From: DATJLY01 sp963773665
GTDB taxonomy: Bacteria; Pseudomonadota; Alphaproteobacteria; ATCC43930; CGMCC-115725
Assembly: GCA_963773665.1 (NCBI GenBank)
Contig: CAVZBZ010000001.1
Span: 1,443,231 to 1,507,230, forward strand
Direction: 5' to 3'
DNA: 64,000 nucleotides
The notes under the pieces: model-generated
Told to the model about the DNA's origin: nothing
Databases searched by the model: none
What the model saw: only the letters and a program-made list of their open reading frames with translations
Shown: piece by piece, positions 9,339 to 17,233 of the stretch
How positions within the stretch are numbered: position 1 is the stretch's first letter
Layout: the number at the start of each line of letters is the position of its first letter
Translations under genes and position numbers: made by a program

Positions 9339-10474
9339 CCTCGCTGTGGCGCCACGCGCAGCCCTTTGCGCTCGAGCCGCGGCAGGACTTCATCGCAGAA
9401 ATAGGGGAGCTCGTCAACGTAATTGACGAACGACACGGCGATGCCGGAAAGCCCCGCCTCGCTCAGGATCGCGAGATGGTCGGCGACGTAATCGGGATCG
9501 CCGACGATCGGCAGCCCGCCCATGCCGTTCGCATATTCGTTGCGCAGGCGCTCGTAGGTCTCGGGCCCGCGCGTCGCGGGCGTGATGTCCTTCATCCCCA
9601 GGATGCTGTCGACCGCGTTCCAGTCGGCATGCTCGACGATGCAGTGATGGTAATAATCCTTGGCCTCCTGCATCGTCTTGGCGCAGGTGATGACGCCCAC
9701 GGTGTAGAAGTCGAGCTCGCGCCCCTCGCGCCGCGCCTGAGCCTTCACGTCGCGCACGTTCTTCGAATAGCCTTCGAGCGTGGCGAGCTTCGTCGACATG
9801 AAAAGCGCATCGCAATTGCGGATGGCGAAGGCCTGGCCCGTGGCCGATGCGCCGGCATTCATGATGACCGGGCGCGAGCCGCCCCAGGGCTTCGGCCAGG
9901 CGCGCACTTTCTTCAGGCTGAAGAAGCGGCCGTCGTAGTCGAACTCGCGCTCGGCGCCCCACGCGAGCTTCACTGCGGCGAGCCATTCCTCGGCATATTC
10001 GTAGCGCTGCTCGTGGTCGCGCAAGGTCGCGCCGAACATCTCGAACTCGCCCTCGTTCCAGCCGCACACGATGTTGAGGCCGAAGCGCCCTTCGCCGACA
10101 TGGTCGGCCGTGACGAATTCCTTGGCCGCGATCAGCGGATGGAACAGCGGCGCGTGGACGGTGCCGAACACGGTGATGCGCTTCGTGTTGGCGAGGAGGC
10201 CGGTCGCCCAGGTCACGGTCTCGAGCGTGGCGCCCTGGTAATCGGTGTCGCCGCCATAGCCCTTCCAGCGGCCGATCGGCAGCATGAACTCGATCCCGGC
10301 CTCGTCCGCCATCTGCGCGAGCCGCACATTGTCGCGCCAGCCGCCCGACCAGCGCTCCGGCACCAATGTGACGGCGCGGCCCGACGAGCAGTTGGCGCCG
10401 AAGAGGCCGAGCTTCAGCCGGTTCTCCGTGCGCATCGACGTGCGCTCGCGCGTCGTTACGTCACGGACCGGCAT
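9335..10474 (-). CDS. LLM-class flavin-dependent monooxygenase
   Basis: A 379-residue luciferase-like TIM-barrel protein. The segments NRLKLGLFGANCSSG, ITVFGTVHAPLFHPL and GEGRFGLNIVCGWNEGEFEMFG resemble the RutA and SfnG branch, which use FMNH2 and O2 to cleave C-N or C-S bonds or open pyrimidine rings. The start could also be the internal Met 14 codons downstream (10435). It is the first gene of an operon with DUF3500 and a binding protein, and its 3' end overlaps DUF3500. A separate flavin reductase would be required; the nearest candidate is at 20147. Confidence 0.88.
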   Translation of the reverse strand: MPVRDVTTRERTSMRTENRLKLGLFGANCSSGRAVTLVPERWSGGWRDNVRLAQMADEAGIEFMLPIGRWKGYGGDTDYQGATLETVTWATGLLANTKRITVFGTVHAPLFHPLIAAKEFVTADHVGEGRFGLNIVCGWNEGEFEMFGATLRDHEQRYEYAEEWLAAVKLAWGAEREFDYDGRFFSLKKVRAWPKPWGGSRPVIMNAGASATGQAFAIRNCDALFMSTKLATLEGYSKNVRDVKAQARREGRELDFYTVGVITCAKTMQEAKDYYHHCIVEHADWNAVDSILGMKDITPATRGPETYERLRNEYANGMGGLPIVGDPDYVADHLAILSEAGLSGIAVSFVNYVDELPYFCDEVLPRLERKGLRVAPQRG

Positions 10475-10581
10475 GGCGGCATCTCTTTTGCATCGCCACG
10501 ATTGTCGCCGCGCGCCTTACAGAGTCAATGAGGCGGACAGTTTCGACCACGGCCAAGAGAAGGCATTTCCAGGCAAATTTT

Positions 10582-11220
10582 TCAATCGATAAGGCGTCCT
10601 GCTGGTATAACGAATGTGTCAAGTTGTTTGGGGTCAAGCGTACCCGCGTCAGGAACTACGGGCCCTTCATCTCCTCTTACAATTCGCACCATGAAGCTGG
10701 TGTGATGCCAACTCCCGTCATTGGGCGCGAAATAATCAACGCAACCAAAGATAAACGGAATCATGTTGGCCGTATCCCCCACACCGGTCGGCTTGAACTC
10801 CATAATGTACGGCCTCGGTATCGGGTCTCCTGGAAAAATAACATCGCCGAACCCGCTGTCGCTTGGACGACTGTCACCATAGCTGCACATGGTCCTTTGC
10901 ATTTCCACCGGATTGAAATGATCCGCGCCAACTCTGATGCCTTGCGGATTCACCCACACACTCACCGCCGGCGAGTGACCGGTATTCTTTAACATGAAAT
11001 GAACGGGCAATTTTCCGACATTCCCGGTCCAAGTGAATGGACCTGCCGGCTCGATTCGTTCAACTGCAATCCACGGTCTGTCGTCTCTCTCAAGTATTGA
11101 AACCTGCCGATCCAAGGCGAACCACTGCATTCTGGCAACGCAAACGCCAGCGACTGTGGCAATAGCAATCACAACAGTTGCAAGAGTAATGGGGTCTTTG
11201 AGCCGGTTCATGACGGTCAT
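10582..11220 (-). CDS. membrane-anchored protein of unknown function
   Basis: A 212-residue protein not assigned to any family. One hydrophobic helix near residues 11-30 (ITLATVVIAIATVAGVCVA) would anchor it with the rest outside, followed by a short charged stretch and a beta-rich domain containing HFMLKNTGHSPAVSVWVNP. That pattern occurs in small single-pass proteins scattered through bacterial accessory genomes. Codon use and base composition differ from the neighbours: three sampled 60-base lines average about 53% G+C. It stands alone between two operons and may have been acquired horizontally. Confidence 0.75.
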   Translation of the reverse strand: MTVMNRLKDPITLATVVIAIATVAGVCVARMQWFALDRQVSILERDDRPWIAVERIEPAGPFTWTGNVGKLPVHFMLKNTGHSPAVSVWVNPQGIRVGADHFNPVEMQRTMCSYGDSRPSDSGFGDVIFPGDPIPRPYIMEFKPTGVGDTANMIPFIFGCVDYFAPNDGSWHHTSFMVRIVRGDEGPVVPDAGTLDPKQLDTFVIPAGRLID

Positions 11221-11242
11221 AATTGAGTCGGCTGTCGGATCC

Positions 11243-11641
11243 TCACGCCAAGACGGCGATCGCGCTGATCTCGATGAGGGCTTCGGGCGAGGTCATCTTC
11301 GTCACCTCGACCATGGTCGAGGCCGGCGCGGGCGGCGAAAAATATTCGCGACGCACCTTATGGATCAGCGGGAAATGCTCCATGTTGCGGATATAGACGT
11401 CAACGCGGCAGATATCGTCCATCGTGCCGCCCGCCGCCTCGACCGCGGCTTTCAAATTCTCGCACACCTGGCGCGTCTGCGCCTCGATGTCGCCGACGCC
11501 GGCCATGGCGCCGTCGGATTTCTTCGCGGTCATGCCGGAGATGAACAGGAGGCGCCCTTTCGCCTCGATCATGGTCGCCTGCGAGAAATGGCCCGATGGC
11601 CGGCTGATCTTTTCGGACGTGACCTGTCGCTTCGCCATCAC
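11243..11641 (-). CDS. RidA/YjgF family protein
   Basis: A 132-residue RidA-fold protein. Classical RidA hydrolyses reactive enamines and imines such as 2-aminoacrylate using a conserved Arg in a P-A-R-S-x-V-E-V context. Here the matching stretch reads PASTMVEV, so the Arg position appears to be Ser. It therefore probably belongs to one of the other Rid subfamilies common in catabolic operons. It is the last gene of a five-gene operon, overlapping the cupin gene by 4 bases. A role in removing an unstable imine or enol intermediate is inference. Confidence 0.88.
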   Translation of the reverse strand: MMAKRQVTSEKISRPSGHFSQATMIEAKGRLLFISGMTAKKSDGAMAGVGDIEAQTRQVCENLKAAVEAAGGTMDDICRVDVYIRNMEHFPLIHKVRREYFSPPAPASTMVEVTKMTSPEALIEISAIAVLA

Positions 11642-12039
11642 CGTGCATCCTCGTCGTTGGAATAGAAGCCCGGCCGCTCGGGGTAATGCGGCCCGTCATA
11701 GATCTCGACGACCACCGTCTCCTCGTGCGCGACGGCCGGTCCGTGCACATTGCCCTTGGGGTTCATGTAGAACGACCCCGGCACCAGCACGACGCCGGTC
11801 GCGGTGTATTCATAGCGGCCCTCGAGGCAGAACATGAACTGGTTCGAGGCGTGACGGTGCGGCTCGGGAATGCCGGCGCCCTTGGCGAATTTTATGAGCG
11901 CGATCGAGGCGCCGGTTGCCTCGTCCCGCCACAGCATCTTCTCGAACACGCCGTGCAGCGATTTCTCGTGCCAATGCATCGAGCGGCTTTGCACCAGCAG
12001 CTCGCCAAGGGCGGGCGCGCCCGGCGGCAGGGCGCTCAT
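11638..12039 (-). CDS. small cupin-domain protein
   Basis: A 133-residue single-domain cupin. The first cupin motif reads PEPHRHASNQFMFCLEGRYEY, with His residues suited to metal binding, and the second is around KGNVHGPAVAHEETVV. Possible roles include a small dioxygenase, isomerase or ligand sensor. ATG at 12037-12039 overlaps the end of the CoA-transferase gene by 4 bases, which fixes the start; the 3' end overlaps ridA by 4. The protein is presumably cytosolic, since no signal peptide is seen. Confidence 0.85.
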   Translation of the reverse strand: MSALPPGAPALGELLVQSRSMHWHEKSLHGVFEKMLWRDEATGASIALIKFAKGAGIPEPHRHASNQFMFCLEGRYEYTATGVVLVPGSFYMNPKGNVHGPAVAHEETVVVEIYDGPHYPERPGFYSNDEDAR

Positions 12040-13199
12040 CGCTTGCTCCCTTCCATGACCGAGGCGATCTCGGCCGGCGCAAGTCCGAACCGCGCGAGGA
12101 CGGTTTCGGTATGCTCGCCGAGCGCGGGCGCGGCTGTGCCGGTCGATGTGTCCGTGCCCGTCATGCGGAACGGCGGATTGAGCGCCTTGAACGTGCCGCC
12201 GGCGTCGCGCACCTCGGCCAAGGCTCCGCGGTGCGCGAGCTGCGGATCGCACATCGCCTCGGCGACGGTGCGATAGGCCGAAGAAGGAACGCCCGCGGCC
12301 GCGAACGCGGCGAGGCATTCGGCGCTGCTGCGCTGCCGCGACCACAGTTCGAGCTCGTCGATGAGCTGGTTCCAGTTGAGGCGGCGCTCGCGATAGCGGG
12401 AAAAGCGCGGGTCGGCGATCCAGTCCTCGCGGGCGGCCGCCGCGCACAGCCCGCGAAACGTGCGCTCGCTGGCGACGGCGGCGATCACGTACCCGTCCGC
12501 CGTCTCGATCGGGCCGAAGATCGAGCGGCCGGCCGGCTCCAGCTCGAACTGCGCCGTCTGCAACTCGGTCAGCATGAGGCTCAGCATGGTTTCGAGCATC
12601 GAAAGGTCGATCATCTGGCCGCGGCCCGTCGCATGGCGCTGATGGAGCGCCGCCATGATCGCGCCGAAACCATAGGTCCCGGCCAGCACGTCGGCAATGA
12701 AGATGCCGGAATTGTCCGGGCGCAATCGTCCTTCCTGATAGGCCAGATGCGCGCGGTCATAGCCCGAAGCGGCATGGATGACCGGCGCATAGGCCGGCAG
12801 CGCCGCCGCCGGCCCGCTCTGGCCGTAGCCCGAGATCGCGCAATAGATGAGGCGCGGATTCTCGCTCGCGAGCGACGCGTAATCGAGGCCCAGGCGCCGC
12901 ATCACGCCGGGCCGGTAATTCTCCACGACAATGTCGGCTGCGCCGGCAAGCCGGCGCGCCGCAGCCGCGGCCGCGTCGTTCTTGAGATCGAGCACGATGC
13001 TCTTCTTGCCGGCATTGAGCTCGCCGAAGACCGCGCTCGCGCCGTTGCGCGTCGGCAGGCGCTGGCGCATCACGTCGCCTTCGGGCGGCTCGATCTTGAT
13101 CACCTCGGCGCCGAGATCGGCCAAGAGCCGCGCGCAATGAGGGCCCGCAATGGTGGTCGAGAAGTCGAGCGCCAGAAGGCCGGTGAGAGCGCGGGTCAT
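12036..13199 (-). CDS. CaiB/BaiF-type (class III) CoA-transferase
   Basis: A 387-residue class III CoA-transferase, moving CoA between an acyl-CoA and a free acid. The N-terminus LTGLLALDFSTTIAGPHCARLLADLG and the segment DVMRQRLPTRNGASAVFGELNAGKKSI are typical. The catalytic Asp is probably that in GQMIDLSMLE. The ATG at 13199 is preferred over an in-frame codon 102 bases upstream because the extra segment has no family resemblance and would cover the neighbouring gene. Only 4 bases separate it from the ureidoglycolate-lyase-like gene. The acid activated is unknown. Confidence 0.92.
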   Translation of the reverse strand: MTRALTGLLALDFSTTIAGPHCARLLADLGAEVIKIEPPEGDVMRQRLPTRNGASAVFGELNAGKKSIVLDLKNDAAAAAARRLAGAADIVVENYRPGVMRRLGLDYASLASENPRLIYCAISGYGQSGPAAALPAYAPVIHAASGYDRAHLAYQEGRLRPDNSGIFIADVLAGTYGFGAIMAALHQRHATGRGQMIDLSMLETMLSLMLTELQTAQFELEPAGRSIFGPIETADGYVIAAVASERTFRGLCAAAAREDWIADPRFSRYRERRLNWNQLIDELELWSRQRSSAECLAAFAAAGVPSSAYRTVAEAMCDPQLAHRGALAEVRDAGGTFKALNPPFRMTGTDTSTGTAAPALGEHTETVLARFGLAPAEIASVMEGSKR

Positions 13200-13203
13200 C
13201 GGA

Positions 13204-13716
13204 TCACAGCTCGTAGGCGCAGGTGACGGGAAGCTCGACTGCGTGAAAGTCGCGGTCGTTGGTGTCCATGTTCTCGAGATTGAAGAACACGCATTCGTCA
13301 TGGACGAAATGCGGGCCTGCGTGCCAGGTCGCGACCTCGAGCTTCACCGCGAGATCGCCGGGCACGCGGAAGGCCACGATGTCGTCGAGCGCCGGCCTCG
13401 CTTGGTCGGCAAGGTCGCCGGGCGGGGCCACGGCGATGAGCCATTCCTTGCCGCCGAGCGCGCCCAGGCACTGCGTGACGCGGCGATGGCGGGCGATGCG
13501 GCTGAAGCGCAGGCCCACATGCGGCAGATGCATGAGCCAGAGCCGGGGCGTGCCGCCGGTCACGACAAGGCGCGCCTCGGCCGGGTCGCTCTCCGGCGGC
13601 GCGCGGTGTCCCACGCCCTGCCCTTCCGCCCGGCGCGGCCCGAGCACCTGGCCGTAGGGCGCAAACGCAGCGGCGGTGAGATGGCGGACGGGAAGGAGAT
13701 GGATCGCCGCCGCCAT
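13204..13716 (-). CDS. ureidoglycolate lyase-like protein (AllA fold)
   Basis: A 170-residue protein with the AllA fold, starting MAAAIHLLPVRHLTAAAFAPYGQV. AllA releases urea from ureidoglycolate in purine breakdown. Supporting segments are FSRIARHRRVTQCLGALGGKEWLIAVAPPGD and TWHAGPHFVHDECVFFNLEN, where the His residues are family-typical. A start 18 bases further upstream is possible. No other allantoin genes are nearby and the operon partners (CoA-transferase, GMC oxidoreductase) are not purine enzymes, so the real substrate may be a different ureido or keto acid. Confidence 0.8.
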   Translation of the reverse strand: MAAAIHLLPVRHLTAAAFAPYGQVLGPRRAEGQGVGHRAPPESDPAEARLVVTGGTPRLWLMHLPHVGLRFSRIARHRRVTQCLGALGGKEWLIAVAPPGDLADQARPALDDIVAFRVPGDLAVKLEVATWHAGPHFVHDECVFFNLENMDTNDRDFHAVELPVTCAYEL

Positions 13717-13726
13717 GGCAGGCTCT

Positions 13727-15361
13727 CTAGACATTGAGCGGAGCCTCCGCCGGGCGGCCGCGGATCATGTCGGCGGCTTTTTCCGCGATCATGATGACGG
13801 CGGCGTTGATGTTGCCGCCGACCAGGTCCGGCATGACCGAGGCATCGACGACGCGCAGGCGATCGACGCCCGTCACCTTGAGCTCGGGATCGACCACCGC
13901 CATCGGATCGGAGGGGTGCCCCATCTTGCAGGTGCCAAGCGGGTGATGGACCGTGATGGCGGTCTTGCGCACATGCGCATCGAGCGCTTCATCCGACCAG
14001 CCGCCGTCGCCGGGCGCGGTCTCGGATGCGAGGAAAGGTTCGAGCGGCGCCTGGCGGCCGATGTCGCGGACCATCCGAAGGCCTGCGCGCAAAACCGTCC
14101 AGTCATTTTCGGTGGCGAGAAAATTCTGGCGGATGACCGGGGCCGCACGCGGGTCGGACGAGCGAAGCCGAAGCTCGCCGCGGCTTTCCGGCCTGAGCAG
14201 CGCGACGCGGCAGGCATACCCGTCGGCATAAGCCGGCACTAACGGCGCGAGATATGGCCCGGCGGTCATAGGTGCTGCGTTGAACAGGAGCTGCACGTCC
14301 GGAACCGCGCCGCCGAGCCCGGTTTTGAGAAAGGCCATCACCCCGCCGAACATGTCGCTCGCGATGCCTTTGCCGAAAAAATAGGCAGACGCGAGATCGC
14401 GCGCAATCCGATCGGCACGCATCCGCGCGTGGAGCGGCCCCGGCGACCGGCGGGAATAGGCGACGGACGCCGAGATATGATCCTGGAGATTGCGGCCGAC
14501 GCCCTTCAGCGGCACCGCCACCCGGACACCGTGCGCGGCCAACTCCTCGGGATCGCCGATCCCGGACAGCATCAGAAGCTGCGGCGAGTTGATGACGCCC
14601 GCGGCGAGGATCACCTCGCGCTCGGCCCGCGCCTCGGCCTCGGCGCCGTTCGCGAGATAGGCGACGCCGGCGGCGCGTCCGTGCTCGAACAGGATTCTCG
14701 TCGCGTGCGCATCGACCGCGACCGTGAGATTGGGCCGGGCGCGGGCCGGGCGCAGATAAGCCTCGGCGGCGCTGCAGCGCCGGCCGTCGCGGATCGTCAT
14801 CTGCCAGCGGCAAAACCCTTCCTGGCGGGCGCCGTTATAGTCATCCGTCCAGGGATGCCCCGCCGTGGCGCCCGCGGCGGCGAAAGCCTCGACCAGCGGA
14901 TCGGAAAAACGCGAGAATCGGATCGAAAGCGGCCCCTCGCCGCCGCGAAACCCGTCGGCGCCGCCCTCCCAGCTCTCCTGGCGGCGGAAATAAGGAAGGA
15001 CTTGGGCATAGGACCAGGCGGGAAGGCCAAGGGCGGCCCAGCGCTCGTAGTCGGCGCGGTGGCCGCGCACATAGGCCATGGCATTGATCGAGGACGAGCC
15101 GCCGATCACTTTTCCGCGTGCGCATTCGAGCGCGCGCCCGTCCATGGTCGCCTCGGGCTCGGCGAAATACATCCAGTCGTTCATGCGCTTCGTGAGCACG
15201 CGTCCCCACGCGAGCGGGATGCGCAGCCACGGATTCCGGTCCCATCCGCCGGCCTCCAGCAGCAAAACGCGCGTGTCCCGGTCTGCGCTGAGCCGGTTCG
15301 CCAAGGTGCAGCCGGCCGAGCCCGCGCCGACGATGACATAGTCATAGGCCTCGCGCGCCAT
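13727..15361 (-). CDS. GMC-family FAD oxidoreductase (choline dehydrogenase type)
   Basis: A full-length 544-residue GMC enzyme. The N-terminal Rossmann motif YDYVIVGAGSAGCTLANRL binds FAD, ARGKVIGGSSSINAMAYVRG is the GMC signature, and the C-terminus carries VHHPLGTCKMG with the catalytic His and GGNINAAVIMIAEKAAD. It oxidises a primary alcohol to an aldehyde or acid; its natural substrate is unknown. It is the first gene of the operon that continues through the AllA-like, CoA-transferase, cupin and RidA-like genes, so it likely performs the first oxidation of the pathway. It resembles the truncated GMC gene at the left edge. Confidence 0.92.
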   Translation of the reverse strand: MAREAYDYVIVGAGSAGCTLANRLSADRDTRVLLLEAGGWDRNPWLRIPLAWGRVLTKRMNDWMYFAEPEATMDGRALECARGKVIGGSSSINAMAYVRGHRADYERWAALGLPAWSYAQVLPYFRRQESWEGGADGFRGGEGPLSIRFSRFSDPLVEAFAAAGATAGHPWTDDYNGARQEGFCRWQMTIRDGRRCSAAEAYLRPARARPNLTVAVDAHATRILFEHGRAAGVAYLANGAEAEARAEREVILAAGVINSPQLLMLSGIGDPEELAAHGVRVAVPLKGVGRNLQDHISASVAYSRRSPGPLHARMRADRIARDLASAYFFGKGIASDMFGGVMAFLKTGLGGAVPDVQLLFNAAPMTAGPYLAPLVPAYADGYACRVALLRPESRGELRLRSSDPRAAPVIRQNFLATENDWTVLRAGLRMVRDIGRQAPLEPFLASETAPGDGGWSDEALDAHVRKTAITVHHPLGTCKMGHPSDPMAVVDPELKVTGVDRLRVVDASVMPDLVGGNINAAVIMIAEKAADMIRGRPAEAPLNV

Positions 15362-15463
15362 GACCCCTCCAGGCTGCGAAACTGGCGCGCAAGCGCCCCT
15401 CCCGTCAACTTGTCAGGGTCGGGGAATACATTTAAGGTCCGCCGGACTGCAACGGAGCTAAAA

Positions 15464-15635
15464 TTGTTTCTCCGCAACGCGTGGTACGCGGCAATCTGGT
15501 CAAACGACCTGCGCGAGCGGCCGGTCGCGCGCACCATCATCGGCGAGAAGCTCGTGCTGTTAGCTCCAGGTGCGGCGCACCTTGGACGAGCTTATCCACG
15601 CCGCGCACGCATCCTTCGAAATGGGGGCATCATGA
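15464..15635 (+). pseudogene. remnant of a Rieske aromatic-ring oxygenase (VanA-like), middle deleted
   Basis: TTG at 15464 with GGAG at 15454-15457 starts an N-terminus, FLRNAWYAAIWSNDLRERPV then ARTIIGEKLVLL, which resembles the start of vanillate O-demethylase oxygenase subunits. Near base 15560 the resemblance stops and the frame changes. A second stretch, VRRTLDELIHAAHASFEMGA, follows in another frame and ends in TGA at 15633-15635, overlapping the ATG of the next gene. It looks like the C-terminal helix of the same kind of protein. About 300 residues, including the Rieske and iron-binding domains, are missing. The C-terminal assignment is inference. Confidence 0.6.
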
Positions 15636-16654
15636 GGAAGAAACGGCTGATCCTGGGCGGGCTTGCGCTCGCAGCTTTCGCCATTCTGCGTGTTGCGCCG
15701 GCGCCCGCCGCCGACAGCGACAAGACCTATGTCATGAAGCTCAGCACCGCCACGATCAACGACGCCCAGCAGCACTGGTTGGAAGCATTTGTGGCGCATG
15801 TGGCGAAGGATTCGGGCGACCGCATCAAGGGCGAGATCTACCCGAACAGCCAGCTGGGCTCGATCCCGCGCCAGATCGAGGGGACGCAGTTCGGCTCAAT
15901 CCAGGCTTATATCGGTCCGCCGGAATTCCTCGTCGGCATCGACGAGCGGTACCAGATTCTGTCGTCCCCGGGGCTCGTGCAGAATCTCGATCACGCGATC
16001 CGGATCGCCAAGGACCCGGAGCTGCAGAAGCTGATGTTCGGGCTTGGCGAGAACAAGGGGCTCGTGGGCATCGGCCTGTGGATTTCGGCGCCGTCCTCGA
16101 TCGTCACGCGCTCGCCGGTGCGGCACCTCGCGGAGTTCAAGGGGCTTAAGATCCGGGTGCTCGCCTCGTCCTTCGCCAACGAGCAGATTTCGCGCCTGGG
16201 CGCTACCCCGATCGCGATGAGCTTGGGCGACGTTCTGCCTGCGATCCAGCAAAACGCCATCGACGGCGCCGTGGCACAGGTCGCCGTGTTCAGCACCATG
16301 CAGTATTTCGACGCCGCCAAGTACATCACCGAGACCGGCCACAACTACATATTCTCGATGGCTTTCCTCAGCAAAAAGTGGTTCGATGCACTGCCCGCCG
16401 ACCTGCAAAAGATCCTGCGCGAGGACGCAGCGAAGGCGAGCGACGAGACCGATCCCTGGGCCAAGGACTTCTTTAACGGTCAGCGCAAGGTCTGGGTCGA
16501 AAAGGGCGGCGAGCTGATCGAGCTGCCGCCCGAGGAGGAGGCCTCGATGATGAAGAGCCTGTCAACCGTGGGCGACGATCTTTCGAAATCGAAGCCCGAG
16601 CTCCACGCGGCCTACGAGACGCTCGTCGCAGCGGTAAAGCGCACGGCGCAGTAA
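15632..16654 (+). CDS. TRAP transporter solute-binding protein (DctP family)
   Basis: A 340-residue periplasmic receptor with signal peptide MRKKRLILGGLALAAFAILR ending near APAPAADS. The DctP fold is shown by YPNSQLGSIPRQIEGTQFGS and FKGLKIRVLASSFANEQISR, where the Arg normally contacts the ligand carboxylate, and by IDGAVAQVAVFST. It delivers a carboxylate-type ligand to the DctQ/DctM permease encoded directly downstream, driven by a sodium or proton gradient. The ATG at 15632 overlaps the stop of the Rieske remnant upstream. Context with the amidohydrolase at 18530 suggests an amide-bearing or heterocyclic acid as ligand. Confidence 0.9.
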   Translation: MRKKRLILGGLALAAFAILRVAPAPAADSDKTYVMKLSTATINDAQQHWLEAFVAHVAKDSGDRIKGEIYPNSQLGSIPRQIEGTQFGSIQAYIGPPEFLVGIDERYQILSSPGLVQNLDHAIRIAKDPELQKLMFGLGENKGLVGIGLWISAPSSIVTRSPVRHLAEFKGLKIRVLASSFANEQISRLGATPIAMSLGDVLPAIQQNAIDGAVAQVAVFSTMQYFDAAKYITETGHNYIFSMAFLSKKWFDALPADLQKILREDAAKASDETDPWAKDFFNGQRKVWVEKGGELIELPPEEEASMMKSLSTVGDDLSKSKPELHAAYETLVAAVKRTAQ

Positions 16655-16689
16655 GTTAGATATACGCGGGCGCACGGGAGGGCGCACGC

Positions 16690-17194
16690 ATGATCGACCG
16701 GTTGCTCAAGGGCATCCACGCCCTTATCGCGATTGCGCGGAGTTCTGGCGGCGGTTCTGCTCGTCGCGAGCGTCACGCTCAATTTCGCCAACATCATCGG
16801 CCGCTATTTCTTCAGCGTGTCGATTTCGTGGGCGGAAGAGATCATGCTCTTCCTGATGTGCGGCTGCGTCTTTATCGGCGTCGGCCCCGTGTCGTGGGCG
16901 AACCGCCACATCCGCATGGACGTCATCGTCAACATGATGCCGCCGCCGCTCAAAAAGTTCTTCGAGCTGCTGGCGGAGCTCGCCTTCATCGCCACCGCGG
17001 TGCTGATCGTCATCTTTGCCGCGCCCGTCATCGCCGATCTCGCCGCCTTCGACGAGCGCAGCCAGGCCGCCAATTTTCCGCTGGTCATCCCGCAGGCGAT
17101 GATCCCGTTCGGATTTACCCTCATGGCTCTTCTCGTCGCGATTCGCTTGCTGACGCGCGGCAGGGACGGAGCGGCGCGCAGCCATGGGCGCTGA
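16690..17194 (+). CDS. TRAP transporter small permease (DctQ family), frameshifted
   Basis: Small membrane subunit with four predicted helices; it links receptor and large permease. The N-terminus MIDRLLKGIHALIAI is in one frame and the rest, from LRGVLAAVLLVASVTLNFAN, is in the next, with the shift near base 16733; removing one base restores the first membrane helix. Family features are SWAEEIMLFLMCGCVFIGVG and the NRHIRMDVIVN stretch. TTG at 16733 could start a 153-residue protein without the first residues, but the upstream ATG with correct hydrophobic continuation argues for a sequencing indel. Confidence 0.82.
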
Positions 17195-17233
17195 GCGATC
17201 CTCCGGCATCCCTCGCGGGCAGGTCGCCGCGCC

